Source of the DNA: Pseudomonadota bacterium | GTDB lineage: Bacteria > Myxococcota_A > Bradymonadia > UBA4248 | DNA length: 64,000 nt | Assembly (NCBI GenBank): GCA_017464085.1 | Contig: JAFUEE010000071.1 | Location: 1 to 64,000, forward strand | Reading direction: 5' to 3' | Part shown: one piece after another, positions 52,150 through 60,333 of the stretch | How the letters are laid out: each line of letters starts with the position of its first letter | Position numbering within the stretch: the stretch's first letter is position 1 | Made by a program: the position numbers and the translations under genes | Notes under the pieces: model-generated | What the model saw: the letters and a program-made list of their open reading frames with translations, nothing else | The model's database searches: none | What the model was told of the DNA's origin: nothing

Positions 52150-53127
52150 ATGAGTAGTGAAGGCGAAATTTCAAAGTTTCAGAAGCAGTTTTCCGACGTC
52201 AAGTCCGAGATCGCAAAAGTCGTCGTAGGCCAGGATGCGCTCGTCCATCGCCTGCTGATCGGCCTCATCACAGGCGGGCATGTCCTCGTCGAAGGCGTGC
52301 CCGGGCTTGCAAAGACCCTTCTGATCCGCACGCTCTCTGAATGCATGGATGCCAGCTTTTCACGCATCCAGTTTACCCCGGACATGCTTCCGGTCGATGT
52401 CATCGGGACGGAAATCTTCAACCCCAAAGACGCATCGTTCTCCGTCAAAAAAGGCCCCGTCTTCGGAAACCTCGTCCTCGCAGACGAAATCAACCGCGCG
52501 CCCGCCAAAGTCCAGTCTGCTCTGCTCGAAGCAATGCAGGAAAAACAGGTGACGATCGGACGCGAAACATTCAAACTCGAAGCGCCGTTCCTCGTCATGG
52601 CCACACAGAACCCGATCGAACAGGAAGGCACCTACCCTCTCCCTGAAGCTCAGCTCGATCGCTTCATGCTCAAAGTCATGGTCGGATACCTCAGCCGTGA
52701 CGAAGAAATCAAAGTCGTGGAACGCATGGCCGGCGGCACCCCGGTGCCCGAAGTCCGCAAAGTCATGGAGCTTTCCGACGTGCTCGCGGCGAAAAAAGCC
52801 GCCGAGACCATACTCACCGAAAATAAAGTCCTCGGCTATGCTGTCGACCTCGTTGAAATGACGCGCTACCCGCAAAAACACGGTCTTTCATCGATCGCAT
52901 CCTTCATAGAGATGGGCGCTTCCCCGCGTGCCTCGATCAACCTCGTCAAAGCCGCCAAAGCGCACGCGCTCCTCTGCGGCCGCGATTTCTGCAAGCCGCA
53001 AGACATCAAGACGATCGCGCCAGACGTCCTCCGTCACAGAATCGCCCTCTCATACGAGGCTGAAGCACAGGGAAAGACCGCCGACGACATCATCAACACG
53101 ATTCTCGAAACGTGCATCGTTCCCTGA
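52150..53127 (+). CDS. moxR: MoxR-family AAA+ ATPase
   Basis: 325 residues. AAA+ core with Walker A GVPGLAKT (about 48-55), Walker B LVLADEINRAP, sensor motif MATQNPIEQEGTYPLPEAQLDRF, and a lid domain. MoxR ATPases act as chaperones that assemble or activate von Willebrand-factor A (VWA) proteins. Here it heads the Bat locus, with a 145-bp gap before the DUF58 gene that holds hairpins. Start ATG 52150; a TGGAG motif lies about 10 bases upstream. Confidence 0.94.
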   Translation: MSSEGEISKFQKQFSDVKSEIAKVVVGQDALVHRLLIGLITGGHVLVEGVPGLAKTLLIRTLSECMDASFSRIQFTPDMLPVDVIGTEIFNPKDASFSVKKGPVFGNLVLADEINRAPAKVQSALLEAMQEKQVTIGRETFKLEAPFLVMATQNPIEQEGTYPLPEAQLDRFMLKVMVGYLSRDEEIKVVERMAGGTPVPEVRKVMELSDVLAAKKAAETILTENKVLGYAVDLVEMTRYPQKHGLSSIASFIEMGASPRASINLVKAAKAHALLCGRDFCKPQDIKTIAPDVLRHRIALSYEAEAQGKTADDIINTILETCIVP

Positions 53128-53144
53128 TTTTTTCGGTCTCCGGA

Positions 53145-53225
53145 CGGGGGATGCCCCCCGCGCGGCTATCGCATAGCGATACGCCGCTCCCCCCAGCGCG
53201 GCTATCGCGCAGCGATACGCCGCGC
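53145..53225. repeat. G/C hairpin and two C-form bulged hairpins
   Basis: CGGGGG/CCCCCG (53145-53160) is followed by 53162-53187 (outer GCGGC/GCCGC, inner TATCGC/GCGATA, triloop ATA, unpaired C53182) and 53196-53225 (outer GCGCGGC/GCCGCGC, inner TATCGC/GCGATA, triloop GCA, unpaired C53218). Confidence 0.9.
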
Positions 53226-53272
53226 CGGCTCCCCCTCCTGTGCGCCGTCCTATCCTCTGATCAGGCACTCCT

Positions 53273-54259
53273 ATGCTTACCCCTGAAATCATCAAACAGG
53301 TCAAACAAATTCAGATCCGTACTGGCCGACAGGTCTCCGATGTGCTCGCGGGCGCTTATCTCTCCGTCTTCAAAGGCGTCGGCATGGAATTCGACGAAGT
53401 CCGGCCATACGTCCCCGGGGATGACATACGAAGCATCGACTGGAACGTCACAGCTCGCACGGGCACGCCATACATCAAGCGCTTCGTCGAAGAACGCGAA
53501 CTCACAGTCCTTCTCGTCGTCGATATCAGCCCAAGCCTCGATTTCGGCAGCTCCAACCGCTCAAAGCGCGAAGCCGCCACCGAACTCAGCGCTCTGCTCG
53601 CTTTCGCCGCCATCGAAAATGACGACAACATCGGGCTGCTGCTCTTCCAGAACGGCGTGGACGAATTCATCCCGCCAAGGAAAGGCCAAAAACATGCGCT
53701 CCGCATCGTCCGCGAAGTCCTCGCGCGCTCAAAAGGCTCCGAACAGCCCTACGACGAAGCCGCAGGCGAAACAAGCTTCTGGCGAAAGATCGGCTTGCAC
53801 CTCCGGCACAAGTTCGAAGCCTTCAAAAAACGCTCAAAACACCAGGATCGACAGACAAATATCGCGCAGGCGCTGGAATTCTGCCATCAGGTGCTGCACC
53901 GGCGCGCAGTCATCTTCCTGATCTCAGACTTTCTCGATGACGGCTATATCGATGTCGCGAGAAGCGTTCACAGAAAGCACGATCTCATCAGTATTCTGGT
54001 CAACGACGCGCGCGAATTCGAAATCGCAGACGAAGGCCTTCTCACGCTTGAAGACGCGGAAACGGGCGAAATCTGCGAAGTGGACACGAGCTCAAAAGCG
54101 TTCAGGGAAATGGCTTCCGCGCAAGCGCATGCCCGAGTCAACAGGCTGCGCGATTCCTTCGAGGCCTCCGGCTTCGACCTGATCGAAGTCGATGCCACCA
54201 AGCCAATCATCGACCCGCTGCTCGCGTTCTTCAAAAAACGTCAGAAGAGATTCCGATAA
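53273..54259 (+). CDS. DUF58 protein with VWA-type domain
   Basis: 328 residues. The DUF58 signature YVPGDDIRSIDWNVTARTG...KRFVEERE is followed by a VWA-like fold with the metal-ion site DISPS (VVDISPSLDFG). It is cytoplasmic with no membrane segment. Encoded right after moxR, as usual for MoxR-DUF58-Bat loci; MoxR probably acts on this or the other VWA proteins. No strong Shine-Dalgarno is evident. Confidence 0.92.
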   Translation: MLTPEIIKQVKQIQIRTGRQVSDVLAGAYLSVFKGVGMEFDEVRPYVPGDDIRSIDWNVTARTGTPYIKRFVEERELTVLLVVDISPSLDFGSSNRSKREAATELSALLAFAAIENDDNIGLLLFQNGVDEFIPPRKGQKHALRIVREVLARSKGSEQPYDEAAGETSFWRKIGLHLRHKFEAFKKRSKHQDRQTNIAQALEFCHQVLHRRAVIFLISDFLDDGYIDVARSVHRKHDLISILVNDAREFEIADEGLLTLEDAETGEICEVDTSSKAFREMASAQAHARVNRLRDSFEASGFDLIEVDATKPIIDPLLAFFKKRQKRFR

Positions 54260-54309
54260 AACGCTGTGGCGTGCCCCAAGCGCCACAGTCCTGGATACAG
54301 CTGATTGAT

Positions 54310-55386
54310 ATGAAACGATTATTTTGTTTGATGCCGCTCATATTTTGCGCTTCTCTCGCGGGCTGCGCCCCGCAACAGAATGCGCCGACGGACGAAAAGC
54401 CCGCAATCACGGCAGACACCAATGCGACCCCCGCATTTCGCGAAACGACCCTTGGCCCAGTGCATGCCGTTGTCGAACTGAGCAACGCGCATCCCACGCT
54501 AGGCGATCCGATTCGCCTCTCGCTCACTGTCGATGCCGACAGCGAAGTCGCTGTCGTCATGCCCGACTTCGGAGACCAGCTCGGAAAATTCAGCATCGCC
54601 GACTATAAAGCAACCGACACAGTCCGCGAAGACGGCAGAAATGAATACAAGCAGTTATACACACTTGACCTGCCGATGTCCGGAAACCTCAGAACGCCTT
54701 CATTCCTCGTGGAATTCACCGACAACCGGCAAGACTCCGAACAAAAAGGCAAGCTTCAAGAGCTGCTGACTGAAGAAATCCCGTTTGAAGTCGCTTCGGT
54801 CTTTGCGGACGGACAAGTCCAGGAAGACCTTTATCCTGCCCTCGGCACGCTCGACGAACTCGTGCTTCCCAGCAGCGAAAAGACAAACTGGACACTGTGG
54901 AGTTTGCTCGGCCTCGCGGGCGCAGCGGCCATCGGCGCTTTCGTCTTGCTCCGCGCCAAAAAAGCCCAAAAGCCCGCGTTGCCCCCCGATGTCGTTGCGC
55001 TCAGCGCGATCGGCGACATGGAAAAAGCCGCCATCCCGACAGATGCACGCGAAATCGATGCCTGGTACGTCAAGCTCTCGGGCATCATGAGAACATACGT
55101 CGAAGACCGCTTCTCACTCCATGCGCCGCGACTGACAACCGAAGAATTTTTCGAGCTCGCGAAAGACTTCAAAGCGCTCAAAGAAGACGAAAAATTCCTC
55201 ATCCGAAGACTTCTCGAGCGCTCGGACCGCGTCAAGTTCGCAAACTATCTGCCCACAGAAAAGGAATCCTCTGACATGCTCGTCGATGCACGGGCTTTTG
55301 TGGAGAAAACACGTGAACTTTCTGATGCGCACGCGCAGAACACGACAGTCGTGGTAAAACATAGCAAATCCTCTGCATCCGCATAG
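54310..55386 (+). CDS. BatD-like lipoprotein with membrane helix and cytoplasmic tail
   Basis: 358 residues from ATG 54310; an upstream in-frame ATG at 54271 lacks a signal. Lipobox LAGC and a linker precede a BatD-like beta-sandwich (about 50-150, VVELSNAHPTLGDPIRLSLTVDADSE, YTLDLPMSGNLRTPSFLVEF). One membrane helix lies at about 212-232, and a helical cytoplasmic tail at about 245-345 (WYVKLSGIMRTYVEDRFSLHAPRLTTEEFF) resembles that found in DUF4381-type proteins. It probably joins the VWA complex. Confidence 0.75.
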   Translation: MKRLFCLMPLIFCASLAGCAPQQNAPTDEKPAITADTNATPAFRETTLGPVHAVVELSNAHPTLGDPIRLSLTVDADSEVAVVMPDFGDQLGKFSIADYKATDTVREDGRNEYKQLYTLDLPMSGNLRTPSFLVEFTDNRQDSEQKGKLQELLTEEIPFEVASVFADGQVQEDLYPALGTLDELVLPSSEKTNWTLWSLLGLAGAAAIGAFVLLRAKKAQKPALPPDVVALSAIGDMEKAAIPTDAREIDAWYVKLSGIMRTYVEDRFSLHAPRLTTEEFFELAKDFKALKEDEKFLIRRLLERSDRVKFANYLPTEKESSDMLVDARAFVEKTRELSDAHAQNTTVVVKHSKSSASA

Positions 55387-55523
55387 GCATCCAACGCTTA
55401 GGCATACGCCCTGTACCGCATGCGCTTTGCCCAAAGCCGCTCTGCTGCGCAAACGCTGCACAGCACACGGACAGATGACCGGCATCCCTCTTATTAAAAC
55501 ATCAATCTTTCTGGCATTATAAA

Positions 55524-56546
55524 ATGTTTGAATTTCGCGAACCATGGTTTCTGGCGCTGGCTATTTTGGCCATTCCGCTGTTCATTGTGCTGAAACGTCC
55601 CATCGGGCGCATCAGATTTTCAAGCCTGAAAATCTGGCCCGACAAGTCCCGAAGCTTCAAGGCACGCACGACATTTATACCGCCGCTCCTTCTGTCGCTC
55701 GCGTTCATCGCGTTCTGTGTCACGCTTGCCGGTCCACGCATTCCTGGCGGCGTTGTCCACAAGCACAAAGAGGGCATCTCGATCATGCTCGTCGTGGACA
55801 AGTCCGGATCGATGGAAGCGCTCGACATGTCCAAGGATGACAAGGAACAGAACCGACTGGAAGCACTCAAAGAAGTGCTGGCCGACTTTATCAACGGCAA
55901 CGGCGGCACGCTTCGCGGTCGTCCCGATGACGCGATCGGACTGGTCAGTTTCGCGCTCTATCCGGACTCCGATTGCCCGCTGACGCTCGACCATGTGACC
56001 CTGATGGAACTCATCCGCGACATCAAGATTGCTGACCGCGACGAATCTCAAACCGCGATCGGCGATGCACTCGGACTTGCGGCCGAACGCCTCCGCGATG
56101 CACCGGGAAAATCCAAGGTCATGATCCTGCTGACCGACGGCGTGAACAATGCCGGCTATGAAGACCCGCTCGAAACAGCCAGAATGGCCGCGCAGTTCGG
56201 AATAAAGATTTATACGATCGGCATTGGAACAAACGGCACAGCGCCGATATATCTGACAAACCCATTCACGGGACGCAAATATATCGACCAGATCCCCGTG
56301 GAACTCGACGAGGAAAGCCTGACTCAGATCGCAGAAATGACCGGCGGGGAGTATTTCAGGGCAAAAGACAGGACAGGGCTTGAAGAGATCTATGAAAAGA
56401 TCGACCAGCTTGAAAAGACGAAGATCAACGAAGACCGCACGCTCCACTATGATGAGAAATACGCACAATTCCTCATCATCGGCCTGATACTGGCGCTTCT
56501 GGGCGTGCTTCTCAAAGTGACGTATTACCGCCGTTCTCCGATGTAA
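55524..56546 (+). CDS. batA: BatA: VWA protein anchored by N- and C-terminal helices
   Basis: 340 residues. N-terminal Aerotolerance-regulator (BatA) motif MFEFREPWFLALAILAIPLF with two membrane helices (about 8-25 and 52-75), periplasmic VWA domain with complete metal site DKSGSM (about 92), and a C-terminal membrane helix (about 312-332, FLIIGLILALLGVLL). Bat proteins act in envelope stress and aerotolerance; the substrate is unclear. The gap before it (55387-55523) shows nothing notable. Confidence 0.94.
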   Translation: MFEFREPWFLALAILAIPLFIVLKRPIGRIRFSSLKIWPDKSRSFKARTTFIPPLLLSLAFIAFCVTLAGPRIPGGVVHKHKEGISIMLVVDKSGSMEALDMSKDDKEQNRLEALKEVLADFINGNGGTLRGRPDDAIGLVSFALYPDSDCPLTLDHVTLMELIRDIKIADRDESQTAIGDALGLAAERLRDAPGKSKVMILLTDGVNNAGYEDPLETARMAAQFGIKIYTIGIGTNGTAPIYLTNPFTGRKYIDQIPVELDEESLTQIAEMTGGEYFRAKDRTGLEEIYEKIDQLEKTKINEDRTLHYDEKYAQFLIIGLILALLGVLLKVTYYRRSPM

Positions 56547-56555
56547 CTTCAAGCG

Positions 56556-56640
56556 AGGGGGGAGCGGCGTATTTCGCGAACAGACAAGCGGCATGCCCCT
56601 TGTCTGGCGTGAAATAGCCGCGCGGGGGGAGGCTTCCCCC
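56556..56640. repeat. Composite bulged hairpin (G-form, long inner arms)
   Basis: 56564-56621 has outer GCGGC/GCCGC, unpaired G56569, inner arms starting TATTTC and ending GAAATA, with CAGACAAG/CTTGTCTG above. GGGGGG/CCCCCC at the right end (about 56624-56640) gives the same layout as the 14674 copy, read on the other strand. Confidence 0.85.
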
Positions 56641-56668
56641 CGTCCCCAACACAAAAAACAAAAGAGCA

Positions 56669-57709
56669 ATGATGAACTGGATAGAATTTGAACATGGCGA
56701 CCGCGCGATATGTCTTCTTGCGGTTCTTCTTGTCGTTTTATTTTTTACATATCAGGTATTTTCGCAGCGCAAGAAGCTGGGCTCATTTGTGGGCAAAGAG
56801 CTTCAGCCGGCGCTTGTAACGCGCGTCACATTCCGAAGCCGCGTCCTGCAGATCGCCTGCATCGCGCTCAGCGGCATTCTGTTCGTCATCGCGCTGATGC
56901 AGCCCCAGGTCGTGCAAAAAGAACATGTCATTGCCTCAAAAGACAAGGCTAATATCTTTATCGCGCTCGATGTTTCCAAGAGCATGCTTGCGACAGATGT
57001 GGCGCCCGACCGTCTGGAACGTGCGAAATCCGAGATCCGCGACATGCTTCCGTCATTTGCTGCGCATAACGTCGGCCTGCTCGCTTTTGCGGGGCGGACG
57101 ACTGTCCTCTCCCCCTTGACCATGGACCATGGCTTTTTCCGCCTCGTCCTCGACAATGCATCCCCAAGAAGCGTGACGCTGGGCGGCACAAATATTGGCG
57201 AAGTCATCCGCAAGGGCACCAAACTGCTCAGCGCGCATGAAGGCCCCAAGGCCATGATCCTGATCACCGATGGCGAAGACCACGACTCCTATCCGCTCGA
57301 AGCGGCGGAGACCGCAAGACGCGCAGGCGTTGTCATCGTCACCGTCGGTTTCGGCTCAGAGACCGGCTCAACCATCGAAGTGCTCGACAAAAAAACAGGC
57401 ATCAAGCAGCGCATCAAAGATTCTTCAGGCGCAGATGTCGTATCGCGACTCGATGGAGAGACATTGCGAAAGATCGCATCGACAACCGGCGGCGTTTATG
57501 TGCCGGCAGAAACGGGCGTACTCGATCTCGAAAGCATCATGACCACGCATATCCTGCCGCTCGTCAACGAAACAAACCAAGAAAATGTCCGCGAAGTCCG
57601 CATCGAACTCTTCCAATGGTTCGTCGGGCTCGGACTGATATTCTTCTTCGGGTTCCTCGTCAGCGATGGAAGACTTTTGAGGCGCACAAGAAAGGAGAAA
57701 AACGCATGA
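56669..57709 (+). CDS. batB: BatB: second VWA membrane protein
   Basis: 346 residues. Membrane helices at about 16-32 and 58-80, VWA domain with DVSKSM (about 100) and LITDGEDHDS, and a C-terminal helix at about 322-340. The BatA and BatB pair probably form a periplasmic VWA complex. The Shine-Dalgarno is weak, and two ATG codons lie in tandem (56669 and 56672). The stop overlaps the next start (ATGA), so translation is coupled. Confidence 0.93.
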   Translation: MMNWIEFEHGDRAICLLAVLLVVLFFTYQVFSQRKKLGSFVGKELQPALVTRVTFRSRVLQIACIALSGILFVIALMQPQVVQKEHVIASKDKANIFIALDVSKSMLATDVAPDRLERAKSEIRDMLPSFAAHNVGLLAFAGRTTVLSPLTMDHGFFRLVLDNASPRSVTLGGTNIGEVIRKGTKLLSAHEGPKAMILITDGEDHDSYPLEAAETARRAGVVIVTVGFGSETGSTIEVLDKKTGIKQRIKDSSGADVVSRLDGETLRKIASTTGGVYVPAETGVLDLESIMTTHILPLVNETNQENVREVRIELFQWFVGLGLIFFFGFLVSDGRLLRRTRKEKNA

Positions 57710-60162
57710 AACGCGGTCTGATCTGTTCACTGGCAATCCTGTTATTGACCGGGACACAAGCATTTGCACAGAGCGCTGCCCCGGCTGATCCGAATGCAGC
57801 CGCAACTGCTGAAGCAGCCGACGAAAGCGCCAAACAAATCAGCATCTATGACGATGCCTCGCTCAAACCGCGCGACATCTACAATCTCGCCGTGCAAAAA
57901 CTCGGCGCGAATGAATTTGACTCCGCCATCGAAGGCTTGGGACGCGCGCGAGACGTGGCCGCTTTCGACAACGAACTCAGATATGCCGCCGCATATAATC
58001 TGGGCTTTGCGTATGCCCAGCGCGCTGCAAGCGCCGGCGATCTGAACGCGCTCGACATGAACGCGCTTCAGAACGTCCTCAATGACCTCAACATGAGCAT
58101 CGCCTGGTTCCGCGATGCCGCGCATCAGCGGCCAAGCCTCAAAGAAGCCAAAGGAAATCTCGAAATCGTCCTCAAGCGCCAGCTCATGGTCAAAGACATC
58201 ATGGCGCAAAAATTCAACACGCTCGAACACCAGCTCGACGCGCTCATTCAGAACGAGCGCAATATCCGCGAAAATTCACGCGCACTTTCGGAACGCATCC
58301 AGGCCGCAAATGCCGGACGCGATCCGCTCGCGTTCCAAGAAGATTTCAAGAGCCTTGCAAAGCTCCAGCGTCAAGCCGTCACGGATGCCAATCAGACAGC
58401 CGAAGATCTGGCGCATGCCATCTCAAACATCGAAACAAAGCCAGAAAATGAGCGCACACAGGAAGAAGCCTTCAAGCTCTTCCAGCTCAAAAGCGCTGCA
58501 CCGTTCCTCGACAACGCGCGTCAGGCCATGGCAGGCGCGCGCAGGCAGCTGCGCGAATATTCCATGGCTGAAGCACTACGCCTCACGAACAAATCGTTCA
58601 AAGCACTCAAACAAGCGCGCGAACAGCTTGAAGATCCCCTCAATGTCCTCGGGCATATCCTCGAAGACGAGACGAATTTCGTCCGCATTGCATCCGCCAA
58701 GCACATGTTTGAAACGCCCGAACTGCTCGCGAAATACAAAGCTCAGCTCCAGCGCGAAGACCTCGAAACACCCCCGTGGCTCACGAGCGAGCTCCTCAGT
58801 GACGACCAGACGGATACCCTTGAACGCACCTCCCGCGTCTCTGCTTTCCTCAAAGCCATGGTCGATGCCGCTGCACAACAGCCTCAAAATGCCCAGCAAG
58901 ATCCCAAACAGGCCGAAGCCGCCAAAGAACAGATCGAACTGATCAAAGAAGCTCTGCCGCTCATCAACGAAGCCGCAGACGCCATGCAGCGCGCCACGCA
59001 GGCCATCGAGCGCAACGACTTCGAGGACACCGTCAAGCAAGGCTCCGAGGCCATCGAAAAACTCGCGCTCGCGATGGAACGCTTCACTGACCTCAAGCAT
59101 CTCATCGAAATCGCTTATGCCACCCAGGAAAGCCTGGCCCCCGTCATCCGTGGCGAACTCGAAGGCAACGAAAATCTGCTCAGCCGCTCGCAACAACGGC
59201 AGCTCCTCGCGCCCGCGCTCCAAAAGAATATCGCGCGCCTCGAACGACTCTCGACGCTGCTCGCGAAAGAATCTGCAAAGATGAACCAGCAGGCCATGCA
59301 GGGGGCACAAAACGGTCAGCAGATTTCCGAAGAACAACAGCAGCAGATGCAACAGCTCTTTGAAACAGCCGAAACGCTCAGAAATCAAGCCAAACAGGCA
59401 GAAGAACGGCTTCTGCAAAAAGTGACGGAACCGCCTGCCGAAGGCACGGATGAGTCCATCGTCCCCACGGTCATCGAAGATGCCACCTGGGGCGACCTTG
59501 CTGAAGATGCCGAAACTGCCAAACAATCTCTCGAACAGCTCAGAATCCTTTTCTTCACGGTCATTGAGCACATTCAGGAACTGCTCAAACAGCAGTCCGA
59601 AACGCTCGACAAGACAACAGACATCTCTTCGGCAGATGCTTCAGAACTCGAACTCAAGCTGCCTCCGGTCATCGACCGTCAGCGCATTCACGAGCTCACT
59701 GCCGAAAAGCTCTCCGAAGTACTCACGAAACAGGCAGAAAGCCTCCAGAACCAGCAACAGCAACAAGGCGGGCCTGATCCCGCAGAAATGGCCAAACGCT
59801 ATACGGAAGCCGCCAGCGAACTCCAAGTCGCCGCAACAGCCATGCGGCAAGCTCAGAGCGACATGCAGAACGATGAACACCTCTTCACAGAAGCCATCGA
59901 ACAGCAGAACACCGCAGTCGAGCACATTCAGAAAGCGCTCGAACTCCTGCAGCCGCCACAGCAACAACAAAATCAACAGCAAAATCAAGATCAGCAGAAC
60001 CAAGATCAGAACCAAAAGGATCAGCAAAAACAGCAGCAACAGAAAATGTCCAAGGAACAGGCAGACAAAAAAATCCAGCAGATACGAACGCGCGATCAAG
60101 AACGCCGAAGATCCAAGGAAAAAACTGATGCCGGCATGCCAGTCGTCGAAAAAGATTGGTGA
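57706..60162 (+). CDS. BatC-like TPR and coiled-coil protein
   Basis: 818 residues from ATG 57706 (AAAGGAG upstream, ATGA overlap with batB). Signal peptide about 1-22, TPR-like region (about 45-165, DIYNLAVQKLGANEFDSAIEGLGRAR), then a very long Gln/Glu-rich helical region, a Gln/Asn-rich stretch near the end, and a basic QIRTRDQERRRSKEKT...EKDW C-terminus of the kind known in Bat-associated TPR proteins. It is far larger than the usual BatC (about 230). It should be periplasmic and scaffold the VWA complex. Confidence 0.85.
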   Translation: MKRGLICSLAILLLTGTQAFAQSAAPADPNAAATAEAADESAKQISIYDDASLKPRDIYNLAVQKLGANEFDSAIEGLGRARDVAAFDNELRYAAAYNLGFAYAQRAASAGDLNALDMNALQNVLNDLNMSIAWFRDAAHQRPSLKEAKGNLEIVLKRQLMVKDIMAQKFNTLEHQLDALIQNERNIRENSRALSERIQAANAGRDPLAFQEDFKSLAKLQRQAVTDANQTAEDLAHAISNIETKPENERTQEEAFKLFQLKSAAPFLDNARQAMAGARRQLREYSMAEALRLTNKSFKALKQAREQLEDPLNVLGHILEDETNFVRIASAKHMFETPELLAKYKAQLQREDLETPPWLTSELLSDDQTDTLERTSRVSAFLKAMVDAAAQQPQNAQQDPKQAEAAKEQIELIKEALPLINEAADAMQRATQAIERNDFEDTVKQGSEAIEKLALAMERFTDLKHLIEIAYATQESLAPVIRGELEGNENLLSRSQQRQLLAPALQKNIARLERLSTLLAKESAKMNQQAMQGAQNGQQISEEQQQQMQQLFETAETLRNQAKQAEERLLQKVTEPPAEGTDESIVPTVIEDATWGDLAEDAETAKQSLEQLRILFFTVIEHIQELLKQQSETLDKTTDISSADASELELKLPPVIDRQRIHELTAEKLSEVLTKQAESLQNQQQQQGGPDPAEMAKRYTEAASELQVAATAMRQAQSDMQNDEHLFTEAIEQQNTAVEHIQKALELLQPPQQQQNQQQNQDQQNQDQNQKDQQKQQQQKMSKEQADKKIQQIRTRDQERRRSKEKTDAGMPVVEKDW

Positions 60163-60222
60163 GTTGTTGTGATCTGAATAGGATTAAAAGGAAATCGGGT
60201 ATAACGTGTCTGATTTCATAGC

Positions 60223-60256
60223 CCCCTCGCAGAACGCGAGGGGATTCACGTTTTTT
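60223..60256 (+). terminator. Hairpin after the BatC-like gene, possible weak terminator
   Basis: CCCCTCGC/GCGAGGGG (60223-60230 with 60236-60243), loop AGAAC. Six T follow only after seven bases, so termination may be partial and reduce expression of the next gene. Confidence 0.45.
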
Positions 60257-60333
60257 CACGATCGCAAACGGCACATTTTCATCGCACATAAAGCGATGCA
60301 ATGAAGCCAAGTTCCTGATTAGGAAAACAGAAT

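Noticed and set aside
55620-56669. 349-codon open frame on the minus strand opposite batA
   Set aside because: batA is well supported by BatA and VWA motifs; the opposite frame is a by-product of the codon bias and crosses a hairpin element.
58576-59571. 331-codon Leu/Phe-rich frame opposite the BatC-like gene
   Set aside because: Complement of a Gln/Glu-rich coiled-coil sequence; no start signal or motif.
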